Origin: DASXKD01 sp963762735
GTDB taxonomy: Bacteria > Actinomycetota > Actinomycetes > Streptosporangiales > Streptosporangiaceae
Reading direction: 5' to 3'
NCBI GenBank assembly: GCA_963762735.1
Contig: CAVXMG010000015.1
Span: forward strand, 164,890-228,889
Length of the DNA: 64,000 nucleotides
The notes beneath the pieces were generated by a model. That model was not told the DNA's origin. It did not search any database and was given only the letters and a program-made list of their open reading frames with translations. Below are positions 49,031-57,785 of the stretch, piece by piece (positions within the stretch are counted from its first letter, which is position 1; every line of letters starts with the position of its first letter). A program made the position numbers and the translations under genes.

Positions 49031-50802
49031 GCCAGGCATCCCTCGGGCGGAACGGCAAGGCGCCAGCCCCGGCTGAGCCGGCGGGCACGCCAGCCCCGGC
49101 ACATCCGGCTGCCGACCGGGTACCGCTATCCGGCAATGTCGTAGCGCATCCAGAAGAGGGTGCCCCGGCGAGCGCGCTGCCCGCATCGGCCGCGCAACCC
49201 GTGACTCCAGTGGGGCCTGTGGCGCCGGCCGGGCCGGTGGCGGCCGCAGCGCCGGCGCCGCCCGCCCGGGGTGCGGTGAGCGCGCCGCGCAGCGGGGGGT
49301 GGCGGCCGCGGGCGGCCAGGTATGCGCCGGCCGGCGCCGCCGCCCTGGCCATGGTGGTGCTCGGCTGGTGGGGGCTGGCCCGCGGCTCAGCCATGGGCAA
49401 CGACGAGGTGGCGACCCGATGGGCAGCGCTGCTCAGCCTCCGCGACCTTGCTCACCTGCTGAACAACCAGGACGCGGTGCACGGGCTCTATTACCTGCTG
49501 ATGCACTGGTGGGCCGCGGTGGGCAGCAGCCCGGAGGTGCTGCGGATCCCGTCGGTGCTGGCGATGACCGTCGCCGTGGCGATCGTCGCGTTGCTCACCC
49601 GGCGGCTCACCGGGTCCGGCTGGGCGGGACTGTTCGCCGGGCTGGTCATGGCGCTGACCCCCATGATCAGCTTCTACGCGCAGACCGCGCGCTCCTACGC
49701 GATGGTGCTCGCCTGCGTGGTGGCCGCCACCCTGGTCCTGGTCCGCGCGCTTGACGCCGAGGCTGCTGGGGCGGGCGGGCAGCGCATTATGCGGTGGTGG
49801 CTCGGGTACGGCGCGCTCGTGGTGGCAGCCGGCTATCTGAACGAGATGTCGCTGCTGATGCTGGCGGCGCACGCGGTCACGGTGCTGGTCGCCCGCCCCG
49901 GCAGGACGGTGCTGCGGCGCTGGGCGGTCACGGCCGCCGTGGGCGTCGTGCTCGTCGCGCCGCTCATCCTGATCAGCGTCCGGGAGGACGGCGCGGTCAC
50001 CTGGATCCCCCGGCCCGGCGTGACCGCCCTGCGGGTCCTGTTCCATGACTACTTCGGCTCCACTACCGGGATCGCGCTGCTGCTGCTCGCGTGCGCGGTG
50101 CTGGCCGTCCTGCCCGCCGCGGCGCCCGCCTGGTGGCGCGGCGGGGTCTCGCTGCCCTCGGTGGCAGCCCCGCTGCTGGTGGTTCCCGCGCTGGTGCTGA
50201 TCCTCGAATCGCTCACGGCGCGGCCGTTGTACGTGGACCGTTATGTCCTCTACGGCGAGGCTGGTGCGGCCATGCTGGCCGGCGCGGGCCTGTGGCGGGC
50301 CGGGCAGTGGCTGCAGGGCCGGTTCGGTGGCCGGCCAGGGCTGCTGTGGGTGCCGGGCGTGGCCGTCTGCGTGTGCGTGCTTGTCCTGCAACTGGCGCCG
50401 CAGCACCAGATCCGCACCCCGGCCAGCCGCCTGTTCAACTTCGGCGGCCCGTCCCAGTACGTGGCCGCGAACGCGCACCAGGGGGACGGGGTGATGTTCT
50501 TCGGCAACCTCTTCCGCAAGGCGCGGCTTGGCTACCCGCAGGACTACACCAGGACCACGGACTTCGGGATGGCCGAGTCGCCGCAGCAGGCCGGCACGTT
50601 CCGGGGCCGCGACAAGCAGTTCCCGGCCGTGCATCCGCTCATGCTGGACCACCAGCGCATCTGGGTGATCGGCCACGTGCCTTCGCCGCGGCTGCCCGAC
50701 CCGCTGCTGCGCGCGGAGAGCGTCGTGCTCAAGCAGGATTTCCGGCAGGTCGCCGAGCGGCGGTTCAAGGGGATCGTCGTCACGCTCTGGCAGCGGCGCT
50801 GA
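49027..50802 (+). CDS. GT-C (GT39-like) membrane glycosyltransferase
   Basis: A 591-residue polytopic protein starting at GTG 49027, inside the glfT2 stop (GTGA). A 95-residue Ala/Pro-rich cytoplasmic head precedes about nine spans. The first outer loop has GNDEVATRWAALLSL with the expected acidic residues, and LYYLLMHWWAAVG, MISFYAQTARSYAM and ARPLYVDRYVLYGEAG are typical of bacterial polyprenyl-phosphate-mannose or arabinose enzymes. The soluble C-terminal domain (about 460-591) lies outside the membrane. As last gene of the galactan operon it probably decorates the galactan or its linker; donor unknown. Confidence 0.82.
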   Translation: MSQASLGRNGKAPAPAEPAGTPAPAHPAADRVPLSGNVVAHPEEGAPASALPASAAQPVTPVGPVAPAGPVAAAAPAPPARGAVSAPRSGGWRPRAARYAPAGAAALAMVVLGWWGLARGSAMGNDEVATRWAALLSLRDLAHLLNNQDAVHGLYYLLMHWWAAVGSSPEVLRIPSVLAMTVAVAIVALLTRRLTGSGWAGLFAGLVMALTPMISFYAQTARSYAMVLACVVAATLVLVRALDAEAAGAGGQRIMRWWLGYGALVVAAGYLNEMSLLMLAAHAVTVLVARPGRTVLRRWAVTAAVGVVLVAPLILISVREDGAVTWIPRPGVTALRVLFHDYFGSTTGIALLLLACAVLAVLPAAAPAWWRGGVSLPSVAAPLLVVPALVLILESLTARPLYVDRYVLYGEAGAAMLAGAGLWRAGQWLQGRFGGRPGLLWVPGVAVCVCVLVLQLAPQHQIRTPASRLFNFGGPSQYVAANAHQGDGVMFFGNLFRKARLGYPQDYTRTTDFGMAESPQQAGTFRGRDKQFPAVHPLMLDHQRIWVIGHVPSPRLPDPLLRAESVVLKQDFRQVAERRFKGIVVTLWQRR

Positions 50803-50815
50803 CCGGGCGGACCCG

Positions 50816-51283
50816 GTGACCGCCGCGCCGGACGTGTCCGCTCTGCGGATGCTGCGCCAGGTCAGGGACCAGATCGACCGCGACTACGCCGAGCCGGCTG
50901 GCATCCCCGCGCTGGCGGCCGCGGCCGGTTACTCGACGGCGCACTTCATCCGGGCCTTCCGTGCCGCCTACGGGGAGACGCCAGGAGCGTACCGGACCCG
51001 GCGGCGGGTCGAGCGCGCCTGCGAGCTGCTGCGGTCGGTGAACCTGTCGGTCACCGAGATCTGCCACGCGGTCGGTTTCACCAGCCTCGGGTCGTTCTCC
51101 GCCCGTTTCTCCGGGCTGATGGGCCAGTCTCCGTCGGCGTACCGCGCGGAGGCCGCCCGCCGCGGTGGGCCCGCGCCGATCCCGGGCTGCTTCGCCCTGA
51201 TGTGGCGCACCGGTCTGCCTGCCGCGCCCGCCTCGGCCGCGCCCGCCTCGGCCCCGCCTGTCCCCGGCCCTCCTGCGCGCTGA
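50816..51283 (+). CDS. AraC family transcriptional regulator
   Basis: A 155-residue protein with the two AraC helix-turn-helices at its N-terminus: IPALAAAAGYSTAHFIRAFRAAYGETPGAYR and LSVTEICHAVGFTSLGSFSARFSGLMGQSPSAYR. The C-terminal tail is Pro/Ala-rich and there is no sugar-binding domain. Start GTG 50816, only 13 bp after the GT-C stop, so it may sit on the galactan transcript, but function points to the glyoxalase-like gene that follows. An inverted repeat CTCCG-N6-CGGAG (51290-51305) between the two could be a binding site. Confidence 0.87.
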   Translation: MTAAPDVSALRMLRQVRDQIDRDYAEPAGIPALAAAAGYSTAHFIRAFRAAYGETPGAYRTRRRVERACELLRSVNLSVTEICHAVGFTSLGSFSARFSGLMGQSPSAYRAEAARRGGPAPIPGCFALMWRTGLPAAPASAAPASAPPVPGPPAR

Positions 51284-51371
51284 GGGCAGCTCCGCAATTT
51301 CGGAGAAGCGTCCCGGCCCTGCTCAGCCCTAACGTGGTGCTTCGTCAACCGGCATCAAACAAGGAGCCACC

Positions 51372-51782
51372 ATGATCATGGGCATGTCGTTCGTCTCGGT
51401 CTGGGTGCTGAACCAGGACTCGGCCAAGGAGTTCTATACCAAGAAGCTGGGCTGCGAGCTCACCACCGATCTCACGCTCGACAACGGGATGCGCTGGCTG
51501 ACCGTCCGCCCGCAGGGCAGCACCGGCCAGGAACTGCTGCTGATGGACCCGGCGCACTCGATGCTCGACGGCCCTACCGCCGAGCAGGTCCGGGCGCTGG
51601 TGGCCAAGGGGGCGCTGAGCCCGGGAGTGATGGCGACGTCGGACTGCCGCGGTGACTACGCCGCCCTGTCCGCCCTGGGTGTCGAGTTCGTGCAGGAACC
51701 GGCCGTGCGCCCCTACGGCGTCGAAGCCGTCATCAGGGACGACTCGGGCAACTGGTTCAGCTTCACCCAGCGCCACGGCTGA
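51372..51782 (+). CDS. VOC superfamily (glyoxalase/bleomycin-resistance-like) protein
   Basis: A 136-residue paired beta-alpha-beta-beta-beta protein. FVSVWVLNQDSAKEFYTKKLG is the standard first module, QELLLMDP its end, and YGVEAVIRDDSGNWFSFTQ the second. AAGGAG lies 6 bases before ATG 51372. AraC-VOC neighbours are common in actinomycetes; the regulator probably controls this gene. It may bind or detoxify a small electrophile, with substrate unknown. A 7-bp stem GCAACCG/CGGTTGC (51809-51837) follows the gene and may end the transcript. Confidence 0.88.
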   Translation: MIMGMSFVSVWVLNQDSAKEFYTKKLGCELTTDLTLDNGMRWLTVRPQGSTGQELLLMDPAHSMLDGPTAEQVRALVAKGALSPGVMATSDCRGDYAALSALGVEFVQEPAVRPYGVEAVIRDDSGNWFSFTQRHG

Positions 51783-51868
51783 TCCGCCGCCGCGGCCCGG
51801 CTGTCACCGCAACCGCGCGTGCGGAGCGTACGGTTGCCGGGGCACCGGCGAGGGGGTTGACTGGCGGG

Positions 51869-52267
51869 ATGTTCACCGAAGCCGAGCTTGAGTACCTGCG
51901 GTCCCAGCGCCTCGGGCGCCTGGCCACGGAAGCCCCCGACGGCACGCTGCAGAATAGCCCCGTCGGGTTCGAGGTCGACGCCGAGGCCGGGGTGATCCTC
52001 ATCCGTGGCCGGGACCTCGGCAACACCCGCAAGTTCCACAACATCGCGGCCAACGGAAAGGCCGCCTTCGTGGTCGACGACATCGCGTCGCTCAACCCGT
52101 GGATCGTGCGCTGTTTCGAGGTCCGCGGCACCGCGGAGGCGCTCACCGGCCAGCAGCCGCCCAACTCGTACATGAGCCCCGAGGTCATCCGGCTTCATCC
52201 GCGCCGGATCATCAGCTGGGGCCTTGGCCTGGAGGGCAACGAAGGCTCGCGCCGCACGGTCGGCTAG
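51869..52267 (+). CDS. PPOX-class F420-dependent oxidoreductase
   Basis: A 132-residue split-barrel flavin/F420 enzyme. MFTEAELEYLRSQRLGRLAT, DGTLQNSPVGFEVD, DLGNTRKFHNIAANGKAAFVVDD, FEVRGTAEAL and IRLHPRRIISWGL match the actinobacterial F420-binding group. ATG 51869 is chosen over TTG 51857 because the family starts at MFTEAELEYL. F420 use is a family inference; it implies the host makes that cofactor. It converges with the questin-oxidase-like gene across a strong hairpin. Confidence 0.85.
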   Translation: MFTEAELEYLRSQRLGRLATEAPDGTLQNSPVGFEVDAEAGVILIRGRDLGNTRKFHNIAANGKAAFVVDDIASLNPWIVRCFEVRGTAEALTGQQPPNSYMSPEVIRLHPRRIISWGLGLEGNEGSRRTVG

Positions 52268-52279
52268 CCGCCGTGCGGC
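52251..52279. terminator. convergent terminator hairpin
   Basis: GCCGCACGG (52251-52259) pairs with CCGTGCGGC (52271-52279), and the interior CGGCTAGCCG is itself palindromic. It contains the stop of the F420 enzyme gene and faces the questin-oxidase-like gene. Confidence 0.7.
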
Positions 52280-52310
52280 ACGCTGCCGCTGGGCTGTCCG
52301 GCGTCACCGG

Positions 52311-53183
52311 TCAGGCGTACAGGCCGGTGACTGTTTCCGCGGCGGCGGCGAAGGCGGGATCGCCGGTGGCCGCGTGCCCGCGCTGGCAAGCCTCGACGAG
52401 CTTGACCTGGTGCGGGTCCAGGCTGCGCACGGCAGCTACGGTGAGCTCACTGCCTGGCGGGCTGGCCGGGTGAGGTTGGGTTACCGGTTCGGTGCCCGCG
52501 TACAGTGCGGCGTGCTCGGCGAGCACGTGGGCCAGCGCGGCGGCGCCGTCGGTGGCGGGGATATGGGCGGTGAGGATCTCCACGGCCATCGCGCCGGTGA
52601 CGCCGTGCAAGTGGAAGATGTCCGGCCGGGCCAGGTAGCGGCGGGCGCCATCGGCCGCGGCCCGTACGACCGCCATCCGCAGGTCACCGGCCTGGGGCGG
52701 CGGGCTGGCCGGCTGCCCGGTGCGGTAGCGGGCCGCCCAGTAAGCCAGCGCCCGGGCCAGCTCGCCGCGCCGCGGCGGTGTGTCGACCGCGTCCGCGGCC
52801 CGCACGGCATGGGCCGTCCGGATGGCGCCGTGGAACAGCGCGGTGGACAGGGCAGGCATCAGCCGCGGTACCCACGCCGCGACCACAGTCGGCCAGCCAT
52901 CATCATCGATGGCCTGGGTGAAGTAGCCGATCCACTCCGGGAGCCGGTGGTAGTCGCCGAGCGCTTGCCGCCACTCGAACCCGGCCGGCACCACCGGGTC
53001 CACCGATGGCCCGCCCGCCCGGGCGAACCGGCGCGCCCAGCTGTCGATGTCGTCGGTGCAATCGAGCACGGCCAGCGCCTCGCAGGCCATGGCCCCGTGG
53101 TTGACGAAGCCGTTCGGCAGCTCGAAGCTGGCCACCGCCATCCGCTCGAACGCCTCATCCAGAGCTGGCGTCGTGTCACTCAT
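52311..53183 (-). CDS. questin oxidase-like (DUF4243) protein
   Basis: A 290-residue helical protein. ELPNGFVNHGAMACEAL, the WIGYFTQAI region, AAWVPRLMPAL, LFHGAIRTAHAVRAAD and HLHGVTGAMAVEIL match the family whose fungal member GedK/questin oxidase opens an anthraquinone ring in a Baeyer-Villiger manner. The many conserved His residues may bind metal or substrate. Start ATG 53183. Bacterial members have no proven substrate; a polyketide or quinone is possible. Confidence 0.82.
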   Translation of the reverse strand: MSDTTPALDEAFERMAVASFELPNGFVNHGAMACEALAVLDCTDDIDSWARRFARAGGPSVDPVVPAGFEWRQALGDYHRLPEWIGYFTQAIDDDGWPTVVAAWVPRLMPALSTALFHGAIRTAHAVRAADAVDTPPRRGELARALAYWAARYRTGQPASPPPQAGDLRMAVVRAAADGARRYLARPDIFHLHGVTGAMAVEILTAHIPATDGAAALAHVLAEHAALYAGTEPVTQPHPASPPGSELTVAAVRSLDPHQVKLVEACQRGHAATGDPAFAAAAETVTGLYA

Positions 53184-53256
53184 GCCGTCCTCCCGCCGCT
53201 GCAGCCCATGAACCCTGCCCCAGGCTATGTCGTCGTGTTCTTCGGACTTGGCGGTG

Positions 53257-53892
53257 TCAGTTGGCGATGGCGACGTGCCGGTGCACGGTCGCTGGGTCGC
53301 CGAGCAGGGTGAGCATGCAGGCGGCCAGGTCGGCGCGGGAGACGCTGAATCCGTGGGGCAGGTTGCGGTCGATCGCGGTGCGGTAGGTTCCGGTGGCGGG
53401 TTTGCCGGTCAGCGAGGGCGGGCGGACGATCGTCCAGTCCAGGTCGCTTGCCCGGATCTGATCCTCGCCGTGGCGCATGTCGGCGCAGACATGGCGGAGG
53501 AATGTCCGCCGTACGACGGGCTTGAGCAGGTAGCGCAGGTAGGGGCTTTCGCCTTCGTCGGCGACGATGGAGCCGCTGACTTCCAGAAGCCGGCGGGTTC
53601 CGGTTTTCTGCATGGCCTGGATGATGCTGCGAACGCTGTCCTGGATGACCGTCGTGGGTCCGGTTCCGCGCGGCCCTACCGCCGAGATGACGGCGTCCGC
53701 GCCTGCTATGGCCGTGGTGATCGAGGCCGGGTCCATGACGTCGGCGGTGACGACGCGCAACCGCGGGTGGGCCGGTATTGCCAGGCGCGCGGGGTCGCGG
53801 ACGACCGCGGTGACGTCATGGCCGGCGGCGAGCGCCTGGCCGGTGAGGCAGGTTCCGGTGGCGCCTGTCGCGCCGAAGATGGTCAGTTTCAT
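53257..53892 (-). CDS. NAD(P)H-binding (NmrA/SDR-like) protein
   Basis: A 211-residue atypical short-chain dehydrogenase. MKLTIFGATGATGTCLTGQA carries the GxxGxxG nucleotide site, VTAVVRDPARL gives the NADP-type Arg, and DAVISAVGP, RRLLEVSGS and DWTIVRPPSLTGKPATG follow. It lacks a canonical YxxxK. Start ATG 53892, with GAGAAGG about 8 bases upstream. Divergent from a MarR gene across an AT-rich control region, so it is probably the regulator's target and induced by the same signal. Confidence 0.87.
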   Translation of the reverse strand: MKLTIFGATGATGTCLTGQALAAGHDVTAVVRDPARLAIPAHPRLRVVTADVMDPASITTAIAGADAVISAVGPRGTGPTTVIQDSVRSIIQAMQKTGTRRLLEVSGSIVADEGESPYLRYLLKPVVRRTFLRHVCADMRHGEDQIRASDLDWTIVRPPSLTGKPATGTYRTAIDRNLPHGFSVSRADLAACMLTLLGDPATVHRHVAIAN

Positions 53893-53984
53893 CGTGTTCG
53901 CCTTCTCGATGTTCAGATTTGCCGCTGTGCTCCAGTGCGGGGTGCGGGGATGCCACAGTGCCCAGCAGAGGAAACTGGTCTCTG

Positions 53985-54045
53985 GTATGTTGGATATGTA
54001 ACTCATACGATACGGAAAACATATCATATGGAATCGATATCATCT
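53985..54045. promoter_or_regulatory. AT-rich divergent control region of the MarR gene
   Basis: A marked drop in GC. It contains GTATG/CATAC inverted segments around 53987-54008 and direct repeats ATATCAT at 54021-54027 and 54037-54043, the first ending at the MarR start codon. Probable MarR operator and both promoters. Confidence 0.5.
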
Positions 54046-54528
54046 CCCGGACCGGGTGCGGCACGGCACCGCAGTCGGCTGAACCGCGCCATCAAGGAGT
54101 CACTACGGGACCTGGGCGCCCAGCTGTCCCTGCTCAACCACAGCGTCGGCGCGCGCCTCGACCTCAAGGCCACCGACCTGGAATGCCTTGACCTCATCAC
54201 CCGGTACGGTCCGCTCAGCCCGACCGCCCTGGCCCGGCGAGCCGGGCTGCACCCCGCCACCATGACCGGCATCCTCGACCGGCTGGAAAGCGGCGGCTGG
54301 ATCGACCGCGGCCGTGACCCCGCCGATCGCCGCGCCGTCGTCGTCCAGGCGGCCCGCGGCCGGGGCGCGGAGATCCTCCGCCTCTACCTGGTCGACTCAG
54401 GGATGAACACCGCGATGGACCAGATCTGCGCCCACTACGAAGACAACGATCTCCAGCTCCTCGCCGACTTCCTGCGCCGCACCGCCGACGCCGCCCGAAC
54501 CGCCGCCGAAAAGCTCGCTGGAAGCTGA
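54028..54528 (+). CDS. MarR family transcriptional regulator
   Basis: A 166-residue winged-helix regulator. DLKATDLECLDLITRYGPLS, LARRAGLHPATMTGILDRLE (recognition helix), GGWIDRGRDPADRRAVVVQ (wing with DxRR) and a C-terminal dimerisation helix. ATG 54028 is probably the start, with a short or absent leader because no ribosome site precedes it. A longer in-frame extension upstream shows no protein character. It likely represses itself and the divergent NAD(P)H-binding gene. Confidence 0.9.
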   Translation: MESISSPGPGAARHRSRLNRAIKESLRDLGAQLSLLNHSVGARLDLKATDLECLDLITRYGPLSPTALARRAGLHPATMTGILDRLESGGWIDRGRDPADRRAVVVQAARGRGAEILRLYLVDSGMNTAMDQICAHYEDNDLQLLADFLRRTADAARTAAEKLAGS

Positions 54529-54655
54529 GCCGCGAATGAGGACGGTCGGCTCCGCGCGCAACGTCGTGGCCGGGCCCTTCGGATCGACCTAGTGGTTGCG
54601 TTCGCATCGACGCCCGGGACCGGATCGGATCGCGTCCGGCGGCTTGTCGCATGTG

Positions 54656-56269
54656 CTACTGCTCGGAGTTGCCTTGCTCGTTTCGCGGTCGCGGCGATGC
54701 CGCGCCGGGTGCGAGCCGCAGCAGGCCGCGTTCCAGCACGACCGGCACGAACAGCTCGCGGTAGCCGTGTTCGTCGAAGAGGACGGTGACCTGGTCGCCG
54801 TCGTAACGTTGCACCGTGCCCTGGCCCCAGCGCTCGCTCATGACGCGCGCGCCCACGGCGAACGGGACTTCGGCCCGCGCGGCCTGGGCGGGTGCGAGAT
54901 CGTTGTCGCAGTTTCCGCAGGGGCCGCGGTAGTCCTGTCCGAGGTAGGTAAGCAGGAACGAACGACGGCAGCCGGTGTGCTCGGCGTAGCGGCGCATCAT
55001 CGTCAGCCGCGAGAGCTCCACCTCGTCCTCGCGTTCGGTTTCCGCCTCCGACGCCTCCAGCGCCGCGGCGACGGTCATCGTCTCGGCCCAGCGAACATCG
55101 CCGTCGGCTTGCCAGAGCGCCGCGCCGAGATCGGCCAGACGGGTGAGCGCGGCCGCCTGCTGCCGCGCGCCGGGCTCAATCCGCTGACCGGCTGCGAGCA
55201 CGGCCGCGGCCCGCGCGACGGCCGCGCCGGGGACCCCTCTGGCGATCAGATGCCGGACGATCGCGAAGTCGTCATAGCGGTAGAGCAGCCGGGCGCGCGA
55301 TGGCTTGCCGTCCCGCCCGGCGCGGCCGATCTCCTGGTAGTACGCATCCAGCGAGGGCGGCGGGTCAAAGTGCAGCACCCACCGGACGTCTGGCTTGTCG
55401 ATCCCCATGCCGAACGCGACCGTGGCGGCGATGATGCGGGCCGGGCCGTCAAGGAACGCCGTCATGGCGTCGTGCCGCTCGCGCCTGGAAAGCCCGGCGT
55501 GATAGAGCGTCACCGGCTCGCCTGCCGAGCCGAGCGCGTCGTGGGCCGCCTGCGCGCTGGCGTGCGTTGCCGCATAGACAATCCCCGGCCCGGCGAACTC
55601 GCCCGCCGCACGGACAAGCGCGCGCTGCTTGTCGGGGACCGTGTGCGCATGCTGCGCCGAGAGATGAATGTGCGGGCGGTCGAAGTCGCCGAGCACCACC
55701 ACCGGATCGCGCAGGCCGAGCCGCCGGATGATCTCCTGCCGCACCGGCGGCGCGGCGGTCGCGGTCAAGGCTAGGCGGACCGGTGCGCCGACCGCCTCGG
55801 CCTGCGCTCCGAGCAGCATGTAGCCGGGGCGGAAGTCGTGGCCCCACTGGCTGATCAGGTGCGCTTCGTCAACGGCGAACAGCCCCGGCCGAGCGCGTCG
55901 CAGCGTCTCGCGCGTCTCTCTGTTGGCCAATTGCTCCGGCGAGAGAAACACGAATGTGCCCGAGTCACACGACGCCAGAAGCGCTGCCGCGCGCGCCCCG
56001 GCCGACTGCTGCGAGTTGAGGACGATGGCCGGCAGTCCGGCCGCGCGCAGGTGCGCGAGCTGATCATCCTGCAAGGCGATCAGCGGCGAAACGACGACCG
56101 TCGGCCCCGTCCGCAACAGCCCCGCCAGCTCGTAGATCGCGGACTTCCCGCCACCGGTCGGCAGCACAGCCAGCACATCCCGGCCGCCGGCCAGCGCTTC
56201 GACCGCACGCCGCTGCCCGGGACGAAGCCGCTCGAAGCCGAGACGATCCCGCGCCAGCTCCTCGATCAC
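54656..56269 (-). CDS. RecQ family ATP-dependent DNA helicase
   Basis: A 537-residue 3'-5' superfamily 2 helicase. Motif 0 GFERLRPGQRRAVEAL, motif I VLPTGGGKSAIYEL, motif II VDEAHLISQWGHDFRP, motif III LALTATA, motif V ATVAFGMGIDKPDVRWV, motif VI QEIGRAGRDG. The RecQ zinc site is in CRRSFLLTYLGQDYRGPCGNCDN. There is no HRDC domain; the C-terminus (GARVMSERWGQGTVQRYDGD onward) resembles the small domain also found at the end of actinobacterial helicases (DUF3553-like). Start GTG 56269. Acts in recombination and replication restart. Confidence 0.93.
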   Translation of the reverse strand: MIEELARDRLGFERLRPGQRRAVEALAGGRDVLAVLPTGGGKSAIYELAGLLRTGPTVVVSPLIALQDDQLAHLRAAGLPAIVLNSQQSAGARAAALLASCDSGTFVFLSPEQLANRETRETLRRARPGLFAVDEAHLISQWGHDFRPGYMLLGAQAEAVGAPVRLALTATAAPPVRQEIIRRLGLRDPVVVLGDFDRPHIHLSAQHAHTVPDKQRALVRAAGEFAGPGIVYAATHASAQAAHDALGSAGEPVTLYHAGLSRRERHDAMTAFLDGPARIIAATVAFGMGIDKPDVRWVLHFDPPPSLDAYYQEIGRAGRDGKPSRARLLYRYDDFAIVRHLIARGVPGAAVARAAAVLAAGQRIEPGARQQAAALTRLADLGAALWQADGDVRWAETMTVAAALEASEAETEREDEVELSRLTMMRRYAEHTGCRRSFLLTYLGQDYRGPCGNCDNDLAPAQAARAEVPFAVGARVMSERWGQGTVQRYDGDQVTVLFDEHGYRELFVPVVLERGLLRLAPGAASPRPRNEQGNSEQ

Positions 56270-56580
56270 GGTTCCGCCAGGCCGGGTGCACAGAAGAAGA
56301 GACCATCAAGACGAAAAGTGATGCGCATCCCCCCAAATAGCGGCACCCTGCTCATGCCAACCACCGTACGGTCCCGAAGCCTCAGCGCGGCTGGCTGGCG
56401 CGCCTGCAGCGCGGCGAGGAGGCCTGCAGCGCTGGGGTGTTTCTCGCGCTGGTCGTTCTGGGTAGTCGCCGGGGGACGGCAGCCTGCCCCGCCTGGCCGC
56501 GCTGCGTGCTTTGAACGTCTGACCATCAGCAGCCGTATCCCTGGGTGGAGGAGCAGCCGGACATCAAAGGAGGGCTCTGT
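56270..56580. other. 311-bp intergenic region between RecQ and a secreted protein
   Basis: No gene recognised. It holds an 11-bp direct repeat GCCTGCAGCGC at 56402-56412 and 56422-56432 (period 20). Both neighbouring genes start here, so it carries two divergent promoters that I cannot place with confidence. Confidence 0.5.
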
Positions 56581-57771
56581 ATGCTCCGCACATTCCACCG
56601 AAAGGCGGCGTTCACCGTCGCGGCAGGCGCGGCACTGATCGTGAGCGCGGGCCCGGCGTTAGCGGCTGGCGGCTGGACCATCGTCGCCGCGCCGCCTGCC
56701 GGGCAGAACGCCACGCTTGCGAGCGTCGCCACCGTATCCGACAGCGACGCCTGGGCGGCCGGGTATCACAGCGGTGCCGCCTTCACCAACGTCGGCGCGA
56801 AGGTGCTCATCGACAGCTGGAACGGCACCGCATGGTCCGAGGTGGCGACACCGGTCACACCGGGCAATACCGCCCTGCTCTTCGCGGTGAGCGCGAGCAG
56901 CGCCACCGATGCGTGGGCCGTCGGGCGCACGCAGGTCAACAAGTCGTCCTTCGAGGGCCTGGCCCTGCACTGGAACGGGACGGCCTGGTCGGTATCACCC
57001 GGGTTTCCCGCCGCGCTTTCTCCACTTGGGGGCGCCTCCGCCGCAGGGGTGGCCGACATCAGCCCGGGCGACGCCTACGCGATCGGCAACAGCGCCACCA
57101 CCGCCGTCGGCTCGCTCGCGCATTGGAACGGCACGGCCTGGTCCTCGGTGACACTGCCGCTGCCGGCCCACGCCAACTCCAACACCACGCTGAACGCGAT
57201 CTCCGCCCACGGTCTGAGCGACGTCTGGATCGTGGGCACCTTCCTCGACTCGGTCACCGGCCGAAACGAGACGTTCTCGGAGCACTTCAACGGCACCGCC
57301 TGGAAGGTGGTGCGAATGCCGCCGGTGAACAGCCCGAACCGCAACGCGTTCTTCCGGTTCAACGCGATCACCGCCAACAGCCCCAGCGATGTCTGGGCGG
57401 TCGGCGACCGCGGCATCATCGATGTGCCCAACAGCCAGAAGACCCTCATCGAGCACTTCAACGGGACGGCGTGGAGCATCGTGCCGAGCCCGTCCCCCGG
57501 CTCAATCGACGTTCTGTCCGGCGTCACCACATCGAACGCCTCGAACAACGTGTGGGCCGTCGGCGCCGACGTCCCGGCCGGGAAACCAGCGGGGCAGACC
57601 CTCACGCTGAACTGGAACGGCACCGCCTGGAACGTGGTGGCCAGCCCTGACACCGGCAGCACAGACGAGGTGGGCGCGGTGGCCACCAAACCCGGCGCCG
57701 CGATCGTCTGGGCCGTCGGCGAAAGCGGCCCGCCCGGCTCGTTCAACCCCCTCGTCCTGCAGAACGGCTAA
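56581..57771 (+). CDS. secreted beta-propeller repeat protein
   Basis: A 396-residue exported protein. Signal peptide at residues 1-28 (AAFTVAAGAALIVSAGPALA). The rest is built of about 50-residue repeats, consensus HWNGTAWSxV....SSATDAWAVG. There are six full NGTAW strands; the N-terminal GGWTIVAAP and the C-terminal NPLVLQNG look like two halves of a seventh, the usual closure of a seven-blade propeller. Start ATG 56581 has AAGGAGGG six or seven bases before. No catalytic motif; probably binding or surface recognition. It converges with the HtrA gene, 14 bp between stops. Confidence 0.82.
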   Translation: MLRTFHRKAAFTVAAGAALIVSAGPALAAGGWTIVAAPPAGQNATLASVATVSDSDAWAAGYHSGAAFTNVGAKVLIDSWNGTAWSEVATPVTPGNTALLFAVSASSATDAWAVGRTQVNKSSFEGLALHWNGTAWSVSPGFPAALSPLGGASAAGVADISPGDAYAIGNSATTAVGSLAHWNGTAWSSVTLPLPAHANSNTTLNAISAHGLSDVWIVGTFLDSVTGRNETFSEHFNGTAWKVVRMPPVNSPNRNAFFRFNAITANSPSDVWAVGDRGIIDVPNSQKTLIEHFNGTAWSIVPSPSPGSIDVLSGVTTSNASNNVWAVGADVPAGKPAGQTLTLNWNGTAWNVVASPDTGSTDEVGAVATKPGAAIVWAVGESGPPGSFNPLVLQNG

Positions 57772-57785
57772 GAACCGCGGCTGTG

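Noticed and set aside
54656..56269. RecQ as part of an anti-phage defence system
   Set aside because: Neighbours are a MarR pair and secreted proteins. No nuclease, reverse transcriptase or other defence partner lies beside it, and the helicase looks like a housekeeping type.
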